From Microcyclospora pomicola (lineage: Eukaryota; Ascomycota; Dothideomycetes; Capnodiales), in NCBI GenBank assembly GCA_002786065.1, contig NHNY01000001.1, positions 1,488,001 to 1,552,000 of the forward strand: DNA of 64,000 nucleotides, read 5' to 3'. The position numbers were made by a program, and so were the translations under genes. Under the pieces are notes generated by a model, which was not told the origin of the DNA, ran no database searches, and was given only the letters and a program-made list of their open reading frames with translations. Positions 21,736 to 32,875 of this stretch are shown piece after piece; position 1 is the first letter of the stretch, and each line of letters starts with the position of its first letter.

Positions 21736-23885
21736 ATGGCCGATTTCAGCTATAGCGAGGATGCCCAGCTCAAGGAATTGAATGAGCGCGTAAAGCAAGA
21801 TCCAGACGAATTTGAGAACTGGGAGAAGCTCATCACTCGCGCCGAGGAGCAGGAAGGAGGAGTTAATCGCAATTCTAGCGAGTCTGCAATAGCTGGTGTG
21901 CGTGAAGTGTACGATTTGTTCCTGGCAAGATTTCCGCTATTCCATGGATACTGGAAGAGATATGCGGATCTTGAGTTCACGATCGCCGGCTCGGAGGCTG
22001 CAGTACTGGTATGTCATAGATGCGATGTTGCGGGAATTGTAAGAAGGTGGTGCTAAGCGATGGACAGATATACGAGCGTGGTGTCGCAAGCGTAAGCACC
22101 TCAGTCGACCTCTGGACAAGCTATTGCGGCTTCAAGAACGAGATCAGTCACAACTTCGAGGAGACTAGAGAGTAAGTCGGTAACGGGCAGTTCTTTCCAT
22201 TTCCCCAATCCACTACTGCTAGCACATGTCCTACATAACGTTGTTATGTTCCTGGTCTGATCGTTCTGGAATGTGCTCGGTGAGATACCCAGCCCATCCA
22301 CTGGCCATTACGCGTCTCACTCTGCTCCTCAGACTTCGTACCCGTTGATACACGGCCGCTGCACCTCGATGCGTTCCTCATCTTCACTGCTGCGCACACT
22401 CGAACGGCTACGCGGTTCTGGTTCCCATTTTCAGGCTTGCTAGCCAGCAATCAGTGATGTTCGCGCTTTCCCCTTCCCTTGAAATCCTTCCCCTGTCCTT
22501 ATCCACGTAGGAGCGTGGCACTAACAACGAAGCACAGGCTCTTCAATCGTGGCGCAGACTGTGTTGGCCTGGATTTTCTCGCGCATCCATTCTGGGACAA
22601 ATTCATCGAGTTCGAAGAGCGCATCGTCGGTTCGCCAGGTGATTTCTTCAAAGTTCTCGGGCGTATTATCCGCATTCCATTGCATCAATACGCTCGTTAT
22701 TTTGAGCGCTACCGCAATCTCGCGGTAGCCCGACCGGTCCAGGAACTTGCACCAGAAGCTTTGATCAAGCAGTTCTCAGCAGAAGTTGCCCAGGAAATTG
22801 TTGCACAACCCAAAAACGAGACCGAAGTGGAGCGTGAGCTACGCCTGAAGATCGATGGCTACCATATGGAAATCTTTCAACAAACACAAATGGAGACGAC
22901 GAAACGCTGGACCTATGAGCAGGAGATCAAACGACCTTACTATCATCTCACTGAACTTGATGAAGCTCAGCTGGCGAATTGGCGAAGGTACCTCGACTTC
23001 GAGGAGGCAGAAGGCAACTATGAACGAACCAAGTTCCTATACGAGAGATGTCTAGAGGCTGCTGCCAACTATGACGAGTTCTGGTTCAGATATGCACGGT
23101 GGCAGATGGCGAATGGGAAAGAGGAGGAAGCGCGCAACATCTACCAGCGCGCTAGCTGCATATTTGTGGATATAGCTAGACCTGAGATCAGACTTGCATA
23201 TGCCGCATTCGAAGAGTCGCTCAACAGGGTCGATGTCGCTGTTGATATCCACGAAGCGATTCTCTGGCATTTGAAGGATGATGTGGGCACGATCATCTCG
23301 CTCGTCAATGTCCACAGACGTCAGTATGGCCTGGACACTGCCGTCCAACTCCTCGACAACTTTTTGGCCAACACTTCCTTCTCTATCGATGTTCGAGGGC
23401 AATTGATGGTTGAGAAAGCACGATTTTCATCCTTGGACGCGGATGCCGCAGTAACGCGCAAGCTATACCAGAAATCCAGTGACCAGTATATGGAAAGCTA
23501 TCACTTCTGGTCAAGTTGGCTGTCATTTGAACTTCGTCAAAGTAGGAATGCTGGAAATGCCAAGGTTCTCTTCGAGCAAATCCGGGACACAGCACACCTT
23601 CCGTCAGATGCCATCCGCGACCTAGCTACTACTTATATGGTGTATCTCAGAGAGCAAGGTGGGAAGGACGCAATGAAGGAATATGTCGAGCTGGATCAAA
23701 ACTTCAATGGCACAAACGTGAAACTTGGCATGAAGCGAAAGCTGGACGAAAACGACAACGCAGCGCAAGCATCCAAGCGCTACGCGTCTGAGAACGGCTA
23801 TAATGGCGTGAGTGTGACTGGCATGCCTTACACTGGGGTCCACGCATCACAGGGCAGTCGCGCTGGCTTGCCATCGTATCAGTAA
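21736..23885 (+). CDS. PRP39: U1 snRNP factor PRP39 (HAT-repeat protein)
   Basis: Three exons: 21736-22008, 22068-22171 and 22538-23885; 574 aa. Intron 1 is 59 nt (GTATGT/GACAG); intron 2 is 366 nt (GTAAGT, CACTAAC, CACAG), long for this locus. Prp39 binds the U1 snRNP and helps it commit to the 5' splice site. HAT (half-TPR) repeats run through the protein: FENWEKLITRAEEQE, FPLFHGYWKRYADLE, YERGVASVSTSVDLWTSYC, LANWRRYLDFEEAEGNYERT and FWFRYARWQM, each with the W-x-x-Y/L and aromatic pattern. Joining exon 2 to 3 restores ELFNRGADCVGLDFLAHPFW, strongly typical of Prp39. The C-terminus after the repeats is short and charged (KRKLDENDNAAQASKR). The first Met, MADFSYSED, fits the family. Confidence 0.93.
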
Positions 23886-24223
23886 TAATGCGCAACCTAA
23901 ATGCATCTCGCATCTCGCTCGTCGCATCTGTCTCTTTTGGGATGCTGGGAACAATTCAGAGAGAGGTTGAGCTGGAATTCCAATGCGGACGTACATGCTC
24001 TGCTTCCACCATGTCGACTGCCTGTACAACATCAACATTATCCGGAACAGGAGCTGAGCCAGACTTCGGTGCACAGCTGTTCGAGCTGGTTTACCGATAT
24101 CGTTTGACTTGCTGAATGCCAATCAAAAGTGACGGCCCGGGTCCATTCATGTAGCAAAAATTGTATGAGGCTCACAGGACATGACAGCGAAAGAGCATAG
24201 ACTTTACTCGTCCACCTGTGATT
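23886..24223. other. convergent intergenic region PRP39 / COX23
   Basis: 338 bp taking the 3' ends of both genes. A tRNA-like stretch next to it is in fact the COX23 last exon. Nothing else seen. Confidence 0.5.
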
Positions 24224-24760
24224 CTACCAATTGAACCATCCCTTTCCATCCTTTCGCTTCGCCTCCTTCATCTCCTCCATCTGTTCCCCCTCTCCGTGTC
24301 AGTCTACCATCTCTTATACAGTGAGACGATCACCCAATAGAAACATGAGTTTAAAAGCATTGAATCGAAAGCACACGTACCCATTTCGCTTTACAGTCCT
24401 TGTACGCATCGAAATAATCCGTGCACATCTTCCGATCGCCTCCGTTGCGCCGCAGGCATCGCAGACTGCGATCTGCGGCTTCTTGGCACGGATCAAAGTA
24501 TTCGCTGTTCCGCTTGCTGTACAGCTCGCCAAAAGACAATCCGAATCGTTAGTGAATGGCAGATGATCGCTGGTCGGAATGTGGAGTGATGGGGCTTTGG
24601 CAAATGGGAGTGGCTGTGGCAGCCAATATACAGTTACATACCTCGTGAAGCGCGAGCCGCCCTTCTGCCATTCGGTCTTCTTCTCCTGGCTCGATGGCGT
24701 TGAGGATGAGTCTGGCTGGGTGCTGTCGTTGTTACCCGGGCGAGATGCAGGGTCGGGCAT
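24224..24760 (-). CDS. COX23: twin CX9C mitochondrial protein COX23
   Basis: Three exons: 24760-24642, 24516-24381 and 24280-24224; 103 aa. Introns are 24641-24517 (GTATGT, ACTAAC branch, TACAG) and 24380-24281 (GTACGT, ACTGAC branch, AACAG). Cox23 is an intermembrane-space protein imported through Mia40 and needed for copper supply to cytochrome c oxidase. The twin CX9C motif is visible: [11 protein letters not shown] and [11 protein letters not shown], within [18 protein letters not shown], the Cox23 signature. Residues 1-36 are a Ser/Pro/Gln-rich disordered lead. The last 18 codons, [18 protein letters not shown], lie in their own exon. Neighbouring CHCH proteins (COX17, CMC1) lack this N-terminal segment. 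Confidence 0.93.
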
Positions 24761-26252
24761 GATCGTGGAGTGTGATGCTCCAAAGTGTTCTGTTATCTGC
24801 TTATCTGCCGTTCATTGCCGACTTGATACTGATGCCGATGATGGATCGTTGTGGTCGCGTCAATCAACGCCACAGTAGGTTGTGATCCTCAGGCAGGATC
24901 TCGGCTGTAGCCGAAACGCATTGTGGATCTCCAATACATGACGGGGACATTGGACGACAGTTCCATGATAACGGTGGTCGAACATGCCTTACAGATCAAT
25001 GGTATGGTGCGAGACCAATGGACGAAACAAATAGTGCGTTCGTTGAAGGTCTCAACCCACTCATGCTGTGGATAGTTTTGCAGTCGAGAGCCTGCGAAGC
25101 TGTGATAAAGTGCGGATGCGAGGAGACCGTAGAATCCCTGAGGATGAATCGAGATAACACAGTTCGACGACCGACAATGCGTCACATTCAAATCAATGTG
25201 GCACTCGTAGCAATGTCAAGATGTGCACTCCATAATCATTGATCATAGATACGGTGGCTGCACCAAGCTGTCGGTTGTTGGAGGATAATAGTTCTGTCCT
25301 TTGGCCAGACGCCACCACAATGCCGCAACACTTCCTAATCGGGTCACATTATCCATGACATCGCTTGCAGGACCTCTATCAAGGCACCGCTACTTGCCTA
25401 GTGATCTGCTGGGTACTTGCGATAGCTATCAGGATACCCGTCAATGCGACACACGATCAGTGGGAGGCGGAATGTCATCTACAATGATTAATGTACTGTA
25501 CTGCTGTCAATGGGCTCTTTCACGTCGTACACGAAGCATTATTTGCGTGGATGATCTTTGGGTCATGACTATCGTATTTCCTGACACAAGCGTCATTGCA
25601 GGCTGTAGCCATCGATGTGATGGTAATGATATAAGAGCTGGAATGCCAGCTGTGGCACACGACTACCTGATCCGGTATTGCGTTCCAAACGCGCAGCGAC
25701 TTCTCCACTGCAAATCAAGCTGACTCTCCACAATCCGATACGTGCCCACGAGACTCTGCTTCCTTGACGATCAAGTGTGAAGATAGTGGTAATCTCGGGA
25801 GCTGATAAGGACACTCGCATCGAGTTACGTTGGTGGAGATGGCGGCGCTGGTCCAAGGTTGATAGCACTAGAGAAATTAAACCAATATGGCGGTCCTCGA
25901 GCCCAACTTCATCATTGTATCGAAGTCGGTGCGTAGATTGGCATGACGAGGCTTGTTGCATGAGAGATGCGTAGCTCTATAGTGCTGGTGTGGAGGTCGG
26001 ATGCGTATTGCAAGTTGTCGGTTTCTCGTGTCCAGACACCATTTTTGGAAGTTGGATTCTGCAGTTGAATATATTAGCGGTCTACTTAAGCCATGGTGTG
26101 TTCCAAATGGTAGCCCTCTAAGCACTATCTGCTCTTTGGCCTGATATCAGACTACCTTCGACTGCCGCAGCCACATTACATACCAATCTTGTTGCATCCA
26201 AACCACTTCACTTTGACCTGACAATTGTACCCCACAAGCATTCGCTTCGATC
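24761..26252. other. 1.5 kb gene-poor region
   Basis: Between divergent COX23 and the 2-oxoglutarate oxygenase. Scattered open frames up to 140 codons on both strands show no domain and no coherent splicing. No repeat or RNA gene recognised. Confidence 0.4.
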
Positions 26253-27529
26253 ATGGCAGCCGCAGATGTTATGGCGATGCCAGCCATGCCGAACTTTGCC
26301 TTCCAGCCCATCATTGAGCGGACAACTACCAAACGGAAGTTCGACAATACTGAATTTGACCCGAAAGAGCATCTTGCATTCGAACCACCATCGAAGATTG
26401 TGATGATGAAAGATATCGGCTACAGCGAGAAGACCGGCGTGTCTCCCGTTGCTGTCTCCCAGCCATTCAGACTATTCTCCAATGAAGCAATCCAGAGATT
26501 CCGCGAGGAGGTGTTGAATCCCACAGTCATGAATGATTGTCTGCACAAAAGCAACCTTGCGGCTTGCCAAGTACGAGGCTACGCTCCCAAGTCAGTGACC
26601 GTTTGCAACAGTACCAAAAGGCAGCAGTGTTCTAATACAATCTCAGATACGCCCCGTTCGTCTACGATGCGTGGCAGAGCCCGGAGACTTTGGCCATTGT
26701 ATCAAAGATTGCTGGTGTCGAACTTATCCCAAACATGAACTACGAGATTGGCCACATCAATATCTCAGTCAAATCAGACAGGGAGGCGAAAGAAGAGCTC
26801 GATACCATCCACCGAGAACAGCAAAGCTTTGCCGACGATGAAGGAATTGCGGGATGTCCATGGGAAGATGACAAACCTGTGGTTGGTTGGCACGTTGATA
26901 GTTATCCTTTCGTTGTCGTTACAATGTTGTCGAACTGCGCAGACATGGTTGGCGGTGAGACCGCGCTTCGAACCGCTAACGGGGATGTCGTGAAGGTTCG
27001 TGGTCCGGACATGGTAAGTTACTTTCCAACCTCACTTGACGCCTACCCAAGAGACTGACTTTGCGCGCAGGGCTGTGCTGTCGTTCTGCAAGGCCGGTAC
27101 ATTACGCACCAGGCACTCAGAGCACTCGGCGCCAAAGAACGCATCACCATGGTGACTTCGTTTCGTCCCAAAGACCCGCAGCTACCTGATGATAGCGTGC
27201 TCTCCACAGTCCGTGGTATCTCGAAATTGCCAGAACTGTATTACGATTTCGGCAAGTACAGACTCGAGATTTTGGAGGAGCGGATTCGCGTCCAGCTTCA
27301 AAAGCTCCGTCAAGCGCACACCGCTGGAAAGCCGATCAACACCAAAGAGCTCAAAGCGTTTTTGACCGAGCAAGAGCACTTTTTGAGCCATACCAATGGT
27401 GAACTTGTGCCTGAAGAAATGGTCGTTCCTGGCCACCTACCAGAGGTCGACCTCCTTCCCGGCGCCGAGCTGGCGCCTAATTTGCCAGTAGCAGGGACAC
27501 TGCAGGTAAGTGAAGAGGCGAAGCACTGA
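26253..27529 (+). CDS. 2-oxoglutarate/Fe(II) oxygenase family protein
   Basis: Three exons: 26253-26590, 26647-27013 and 27071-27529; 387 aa. Introns are 56 and 57 nt (GTCAGT/TCTCAG and GTAAGT/GCGCAG) and restore RGYAPKYAPFVYDAW and GPDMGCAVVLQGRYITHQAL. The core is a double-stranded beta-helix with the iron-binding pair HVD in GWHVDSYPFVVVTMLS, a distal His in GRYITHQALRAL and an Arg in ERITMVTSFRPK that could hold 2-oxoglutarate. Residues 1-60 contain a basic TTTKRKFD stretch. After the domain comes a helical segment (ELYYDFGKYRLEILEERIRVQLQ). The substrate is not predictable; such proteins hydroxylate small molecules, proteins or nucleic acids. The last seven codons follow a GTAAGT, so a further 3' exon is possible. 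Confidence 0.8.
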
Positions 27530-28284
27530 TGGTTTTGAAATATCGCTGCATACGCTTGCTGAGTTGCTGAGATTTTGTTATTGTTAATAATGCTTATGAA
27601 TCTGTTATGAATGTATGTGGACATGACCACAATAGCGCAATGTTTCTTTGAGCACAATGGTGATGACATGCAGCTTTTACTTCATCTACGGTCTCTGGCC
27701 ATCGGTGCGATCCTCTTACGAGGTACTGCGTTTTGCCACGAAGGATGCACCAACATCATGTGCCGTCTCTGATGAACAACACCAACCAACGGGAGGAGGC
27801 ACAAATCGAAGTTTTACAGGAATGTGGCCGACAAAAGCGAAACCCACGCGAATTAAGCTGTCCACTGTGAATCTTACCTGGTCGAGGTGAGATCAGAAGA
27901 GGTCAAGATGTAGTGAATCTGTAGAGCGAGCACAAGTGCACGGACTGTTCCGCCGCTAGCAGCACGAGCATGAACCCATGAGTAATAATGGTCGACCGCG
28001 ATCGCCACTGACACCTCTTCATTCTTTCTTTTCAACAGCCTACAACTGTGTCCCCACGTTCTGTTTCACAAAAGTCATTTGCAGCATTGTTGTCATACAG
28101 TTCATCGGGCAAACAATTTTCAGACCCGGAATTTCCTTCACTAATCGTACCCAATCACCTTGCAAGTCGACTTTTCAAGTCTATATCTTGCTTGAAGCAG
28201 GATTTGTGTCTTCAACCAAAACAAATTTTACATTGGTGCAACGAAGCAGATCATCCGGCCTTCTGATCTCATCTGGCAACTGTC
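27530..28284. other. intergenic / FAP1 leader
   Basis: 755 bp between tandem genes. It should contain the oxygenase 3' end and the FAP1-like promoter and leader. An open frame from 27978 overlaps the FAP1 start in another frame and lacks coding character. Confidence 0.45.
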
Positions 28285-31200
28285 ATGGAAACTACCTCCT
28301 TGGCTTCAGCAGACATCCCACCGAATGCAACACGGTCTCGTGGACAAAGGCGTGGCAGGGGAAGAGGGCAAGGTCGAGGTGGCAATCCAGCTTTGAGCTT
28401 CCGACCAGCATCAGTAACGCCTACGAGCATAGCAGAGACCGAAGGACCTGCCGAGCCAGGTTCGAGGGGATCACGGCCAGCCAACAGAAACCGGCGTGGC
28501 CAAAATGCCAAAGCGGGTCGACAGGGTCGAACAGTAAATGGCAGACAATTTGGTGGGCAACTTACCTCTGAAAGCCCTTCACCTGCAACGGCACCTCAAG
28601 CTAGGAATTTCCAGGCCAACGCAGCGACGTTCATTCCAGGTCGGCAGCACCAGGTGAACGAAACGTCCACAAACACATTTAAAGTTCCTCAGCAACCACC
28701 TCGTCAGGAAAAGCGACAGGCCGAGAAGTCGCAGGCCCCAGATATTGCTACCCGCACACATGAGGATATCGACAATGGTCATTACGAATGTGCAATCTGC
28801 ACGAGCGAGGTACAACGTAAAGCCAAGGTCTGGTCTTGTAACTTGTGTTGGACAGTCTTCCATTTGGGCTGTATCAAAAAGTGGTCGGGTAACGAAGGCT
28901 CTTCCGTCGCGCGGATTCAAGGTGATGAGGTTGCCCCACGACAATGGCGGTGTCCGGGCTGCAATCTTCCCCAAGATGACCTACCCATGTTATACACTTG
29001 CTGGTGTGGGAAAGATGTGGAGCCTCGAGCACCCGCTGGAATTCCACCACACTCATGCGGCCAGTCTTGTGGCAAGGAGCGAGCGAAAAAGTGTCCTCAT
29101 GCCTGCAGTTTGACCTGCCATGCAGGCCCCTGTCTACCCTGCGACTTTATGGGTCCTCTTCAATTGTGCTTCTGTGGGAAACACGAGATCACCAAGCGTT
29201 GCTCGGAGACGGATTACGATAACGGCTGGTCTTGTGGCGAGGTTTGTGGCGAGCTCATGCCTTGTGGCGAGCATGAGTGCGGTCGTAGTTGTCATGAAGG
29301 CCTCTGTGGTGCTTGCGACATACGTGTGCCCGCTCGCTGCTATTGTGGTCAAGACGAGAAAGAGATACTCTGTAGCGATCGTTTGAAGAGCCGACTCAGC
29401 TACCGTACTCACCAGGATCAGAACGGCCAGCCAGTATCAGAGAGTTGGGAGGGAGTTTTCGTTTGTGCCAACACATGCGGGAGACCTCTAGATTGTGGGA
29501 TTCATGTCTGTGAGCGTGCATGTCATGCTGTCGGAACGGACCAGCCTGCGCGTTGCCCGAGGTCTCCAGAGATTGTCACTCATTGTTCTTGCGGAAAGAC
29601 ACCACTGGAGACTTTGACAGATCAACCGCGAGGAAAATGTACAGACGACATTCCAAGCTGCTCACTACCTTGTAGCAAGGTGCTACCCTGTGGTCATAGC
29701 TGCGAAAAAGTGTGTCATCTTGGTAATTGCCCACCATGTATGCAAAAGATTGACATTAAATGTCGCTGCGGTCGGACAACATCGAGAAGTCTTTGCCACC
29801 AAGACGCTGGAGCAGTATCTCATCCACAATGCTCTCGGGTTTGTCGTGCTCAAATGTCATGTGGTCGGCATGCATGCGACGAGCATTGTTGCACCGGTGA
29901 ACGTAAAGCGATAGAGCGCCAGAGCAGCAAACGGAAGCAGAGGCCATTCAGTACAGCGCCAAGATTGCTGGATGACGGCTTCGAAGCCGAACACATTTGT
30001 ACACGACAGTGTGGTCGCCTTTTGAAATGCGGTAACCATCTTTGTACCGATCTTTGCCACAAAGGTCCATGTGGCGCTTGTCGCGAGGCCATATTCACTG
30101 AGGTCAGCTGCCACTGTGGACGAACCATACTTCAACCGCCATTACCTTGTGGGACCACCTCGCCAATCTGTCGCTACTTGTGTACACGTAAGTACCAATC
30201 AAGTCCACCGATCACAAGTAAAGCATGAAGTATTGACCAACCCACCAGGTGCCAAGCGTTGCGGTCATCCGCAGGTGTCCCATAATTGCCATCAGGATGA
30301 CGAGGCTTGCCCCCGATGCCCCTTTCTTATGGAGAAGAGGTGCTTGTGTGGTAAGAAGACGCTGAAGAACCAGCAGTGTTGGCTTCAGGATGTCCGATGC
30401 GGCGAGATTTGTGGCAAGAAGCTTCGTTGTGGTTCTCACTTTTGCAGAAAACTCTGTCATCCTGCAGGTGAATGTGAGGATGCGGCCGGTCCGTGCAAAC
30501 AGCAGTGTGGGAAGGAGAAGAAGGTGTGTGGCCACCCAGATCTCGAGCACATCTGTCATGCACCATTCCCATGCAAGGAGGATCAGCCATGTCAATCGAA
30601 GATCTATGCGACTTGCGCTTGTCAAGCCCAGAAGCAAGAAATGAAATGTGCAGCTTCGAAGGCTGGCGAGGGCAATATGCAGAAGACCTTACCTTGCAAC
30701 GATGAGTGTGCGCGTCTGGAGCGCAATCGACGACTTGCGGTAGCGCTGAATATTGATCAGTCTAGTCACGTGGAGGGAGGCGACCATATCCCGTTCTCGA
30801 CCGAGACTTTGAATATGTTCGCAGAGCACATCAAGTGGGGACAGAATCAAGAGCGGGAATTCAGAGTCTTTGCCACTTCCGAAGATGAAAGGCGCTTGCG
30901 TTTCAAACCGATGCAGTCCCGCCAAAGAACTTTTCTGCATTCATTGGCGGAAGATTTTGGGTTTGATCACGAATCCATGGACCCGGAACCTCACCGCCAT
31001 GTCATGATTTGGAAAACTCCACGATTCGTGTCGGCTCCGAACAAGACGCTCGCGGAAGCGCTGCGAATGCGACAAGCAACCCGGTCGGTGGCGGTGAGTA
31101 CAAACGCGTCCGATAACGAAAGCAGAATGACGAAGGCCAAGGCGAGCAATATCAATGGAGACCCATACAACAGTTTCGTGGTCAGCAATCCACGTTTCGG

Positions 31201-31822
31201 CCTCACCGTCGATGAGCTGCAATCAGAGATCTCAGCAGTTCTACCATCAAGCTCTGATCTTTCTTTCGTAATCGAGTTCTTGCCGATCGAAGAAGTGATT
31301 ATGCAAGCCAAGAGTGCTTCTCTTCCACCTGCTGACGTCCAAAAGGCCTTGTTACACATCAAGCCTGCGCTTTTGACATCAATCGCGGCGAAAGGTTATG
31401 GCAGCGCTCAGCTTTGCGTGGCCGACAAGTCTATGAATGTGCTTCGTCGAGAGTCTGACTGTGGACCTGGCGACGGATGGTCCAGAGTCGCAGCGAAGAA
31501 GGCCGCTCAGAAGGTGCTGAACCAGCAACCCTCGGTCTTCGGAAGCAACGCATTCGCCGCACTATCTGGCAGTAAGGTCACGTTCGCAAAGAAGAAAGTC
31601 CAGAAGCCCAAGAAGGAGTCGGTGGTTGATGATTGGGAAGCAGCAGAAACGGCCGAGGAAGAAAAGGAGAAAGACGGAAGCAGTGGAGAGGATGGAGCTG
31701 CAGAAGTGAATGAAGCTGCCCGAGGTGCATCTCATGAGTCCGAGGAGTCGATCGGGCATGATACCGTCGACGCATTGATGGATGATCCCTCTTCGGTCAA
31801 TACCGAGCCATCTGCTCCATAA
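28285..31822 (+). CDS. FAP1: NF-X1-type zinc-finger protein (FAP1-like)
   Basis: Two exons, 28285-30187 and 30249-31822; 1158 aa. The 61-nt intron (GTAAGT/CCAG) joins RYLCTR to AKRCGHPQVSHNC. Residues 1-160 are an Arg/Gly-rich disordered lead (RGQRRGRGRGQGRGG). Residues about 170-235 form a RING/PHD-like finger (YECAICTSEV ... CPGC) of the kind giving NFX1 its E3 ligase activity. A long array of NF-X1 fingers follows, with the repeating C-x-H-x-C-x-x-x-C-H-x-G-x-C pattern (CPHACSLTCHAGPC, CGEHECGRSCHEGLC, CGHSCEKVCHLGNC and others). An R3H-like domain lies near 900-960 (FLHSLAEDFGFDHESMD), and an acidic tail ends the protein. Yeast Fap1 binds FKBP12 and is linked to rapamycin response; human NFX1 is a transcription repressor. 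Function here is inferred from those. Confidence 0.93.
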
Positions 31823-32875
31823 GCTCAGAAGAATCAAGCGCCGTTGTATCATCTAAGCGCGCATGTCTGGCGCTAGGTAAAGGTGTGCTATAGCTTATGC
31901 AAGACATACATGGTGGCCAAGCTGCTCACTGGATGACCACTGTATGCCACACAGCGCAGAGTTGACCTCGTTGAAACGTCCTGAGGGTAGATCATATAGG
32001 CATACGTGTAGATGGGACAGACCGAGTTGTTCAGTATTGTAGGCGAGCGAGCCTACATCAGCCAGACGAGGGTATTAAAGCTGCGTACCGCCTGATACAT
32101 ATATCCAGACGCTGGTATAGCCGTGTGGTCGTCGATCTCCGCAGTCGGTAGACGTGACGCCGATGAACGCGTGTCGATGGATGTGTCGAAGTCACGCGGA
32201 TGTCGGATGTGATTGGTTTCACAGTTCCTGACGACCCCCCACCAACGTGTCCAACAAGCGTCGCATCCGCCTCCTGATTCTTGGCGAAGGCTTAACCTCC
32301 AAGCCTAATGGATGTTGCGTTGAGTGCTGCGACCAGAGCCGACCGATTGATGACAAGGCAAGTAATGAGAGAGCACACCCCACTGTTCACAGCATCCCAG
32401 CGCATATCACGCGTTGCGACCTCGTTCACATCGACATCTTGTCTTTCGTCGCCATCCTCGACAACCCTGCAGGTCCAGCGGCACCAGACGATGCCTGACT
32501 CCGGCTCCGAAGACGGTGTCCTTTCGACGATGGCCTCGAACTAGCGCACTGCCTCACTGACATCTTGCTCACGCTCCACCTGCACCTCACTCCACCCCGA
32601 GCATGAACATCCGCCATATCCGCCAATCCATGACGTTCGAGTATTCGACTGACAATGCGTGATCAGCGCAGCTTCGCGGGCTTGACCTCTCTGACCTCAC
32701 CGAGCACGTCGCGGACCAAACCCATCCTCGAGATCCACGCAGTCCGCGCCGCCGGACGCGACCCATATCATTGGCATCTCCCAAGCTCTGGTATCAGCGA
32801 CACCGCGTAGCTGATCGACCGCCTCAGGCGCGTCACCTGCTTCTGTCCGCTAAATGTGCCTGTGAAGAGCAAAGC
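31823..32875. other. intergenic / palF-like promoter and leader
   Basis: About 1.05 kb between tandem genes. Pyrimidine-rich, GC-rich sequence close to 32500-32870 looks like promoter and leader. PacC-type hexamers (GCCAAG) occur at 31916 and, inverted, at 32280, but such short matches are expected by chance. The palF-like frame is open upstream of the ATG from a TTG codon only. Confidence 0.45.

Noticed and set aside
22172-22537. C/D-box snoRNA inside the PRP39 intron
   Set aside because: A GTGATGT-like box and CTGA strings exist, but in the wrong order and without flanking stems.
24200-24245. tRNA-like A-box string (TTCAATTGGTAGAATC) on the minus strand
   Set aside because: No T-arm follows at the right distance; the stretch is explained as the last exon and stop of COX23 (GWFNW-stop).
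27978-28571. 197-codon open frame overlapping the FAP1-like start
   Set aside because: Different frame from a clearly conserved gene, and no recognisable domain.
32771-32875. N-terminal extension of the palF-like frame
   Set aside because: It begins with TTG; the first ATG is 32876.
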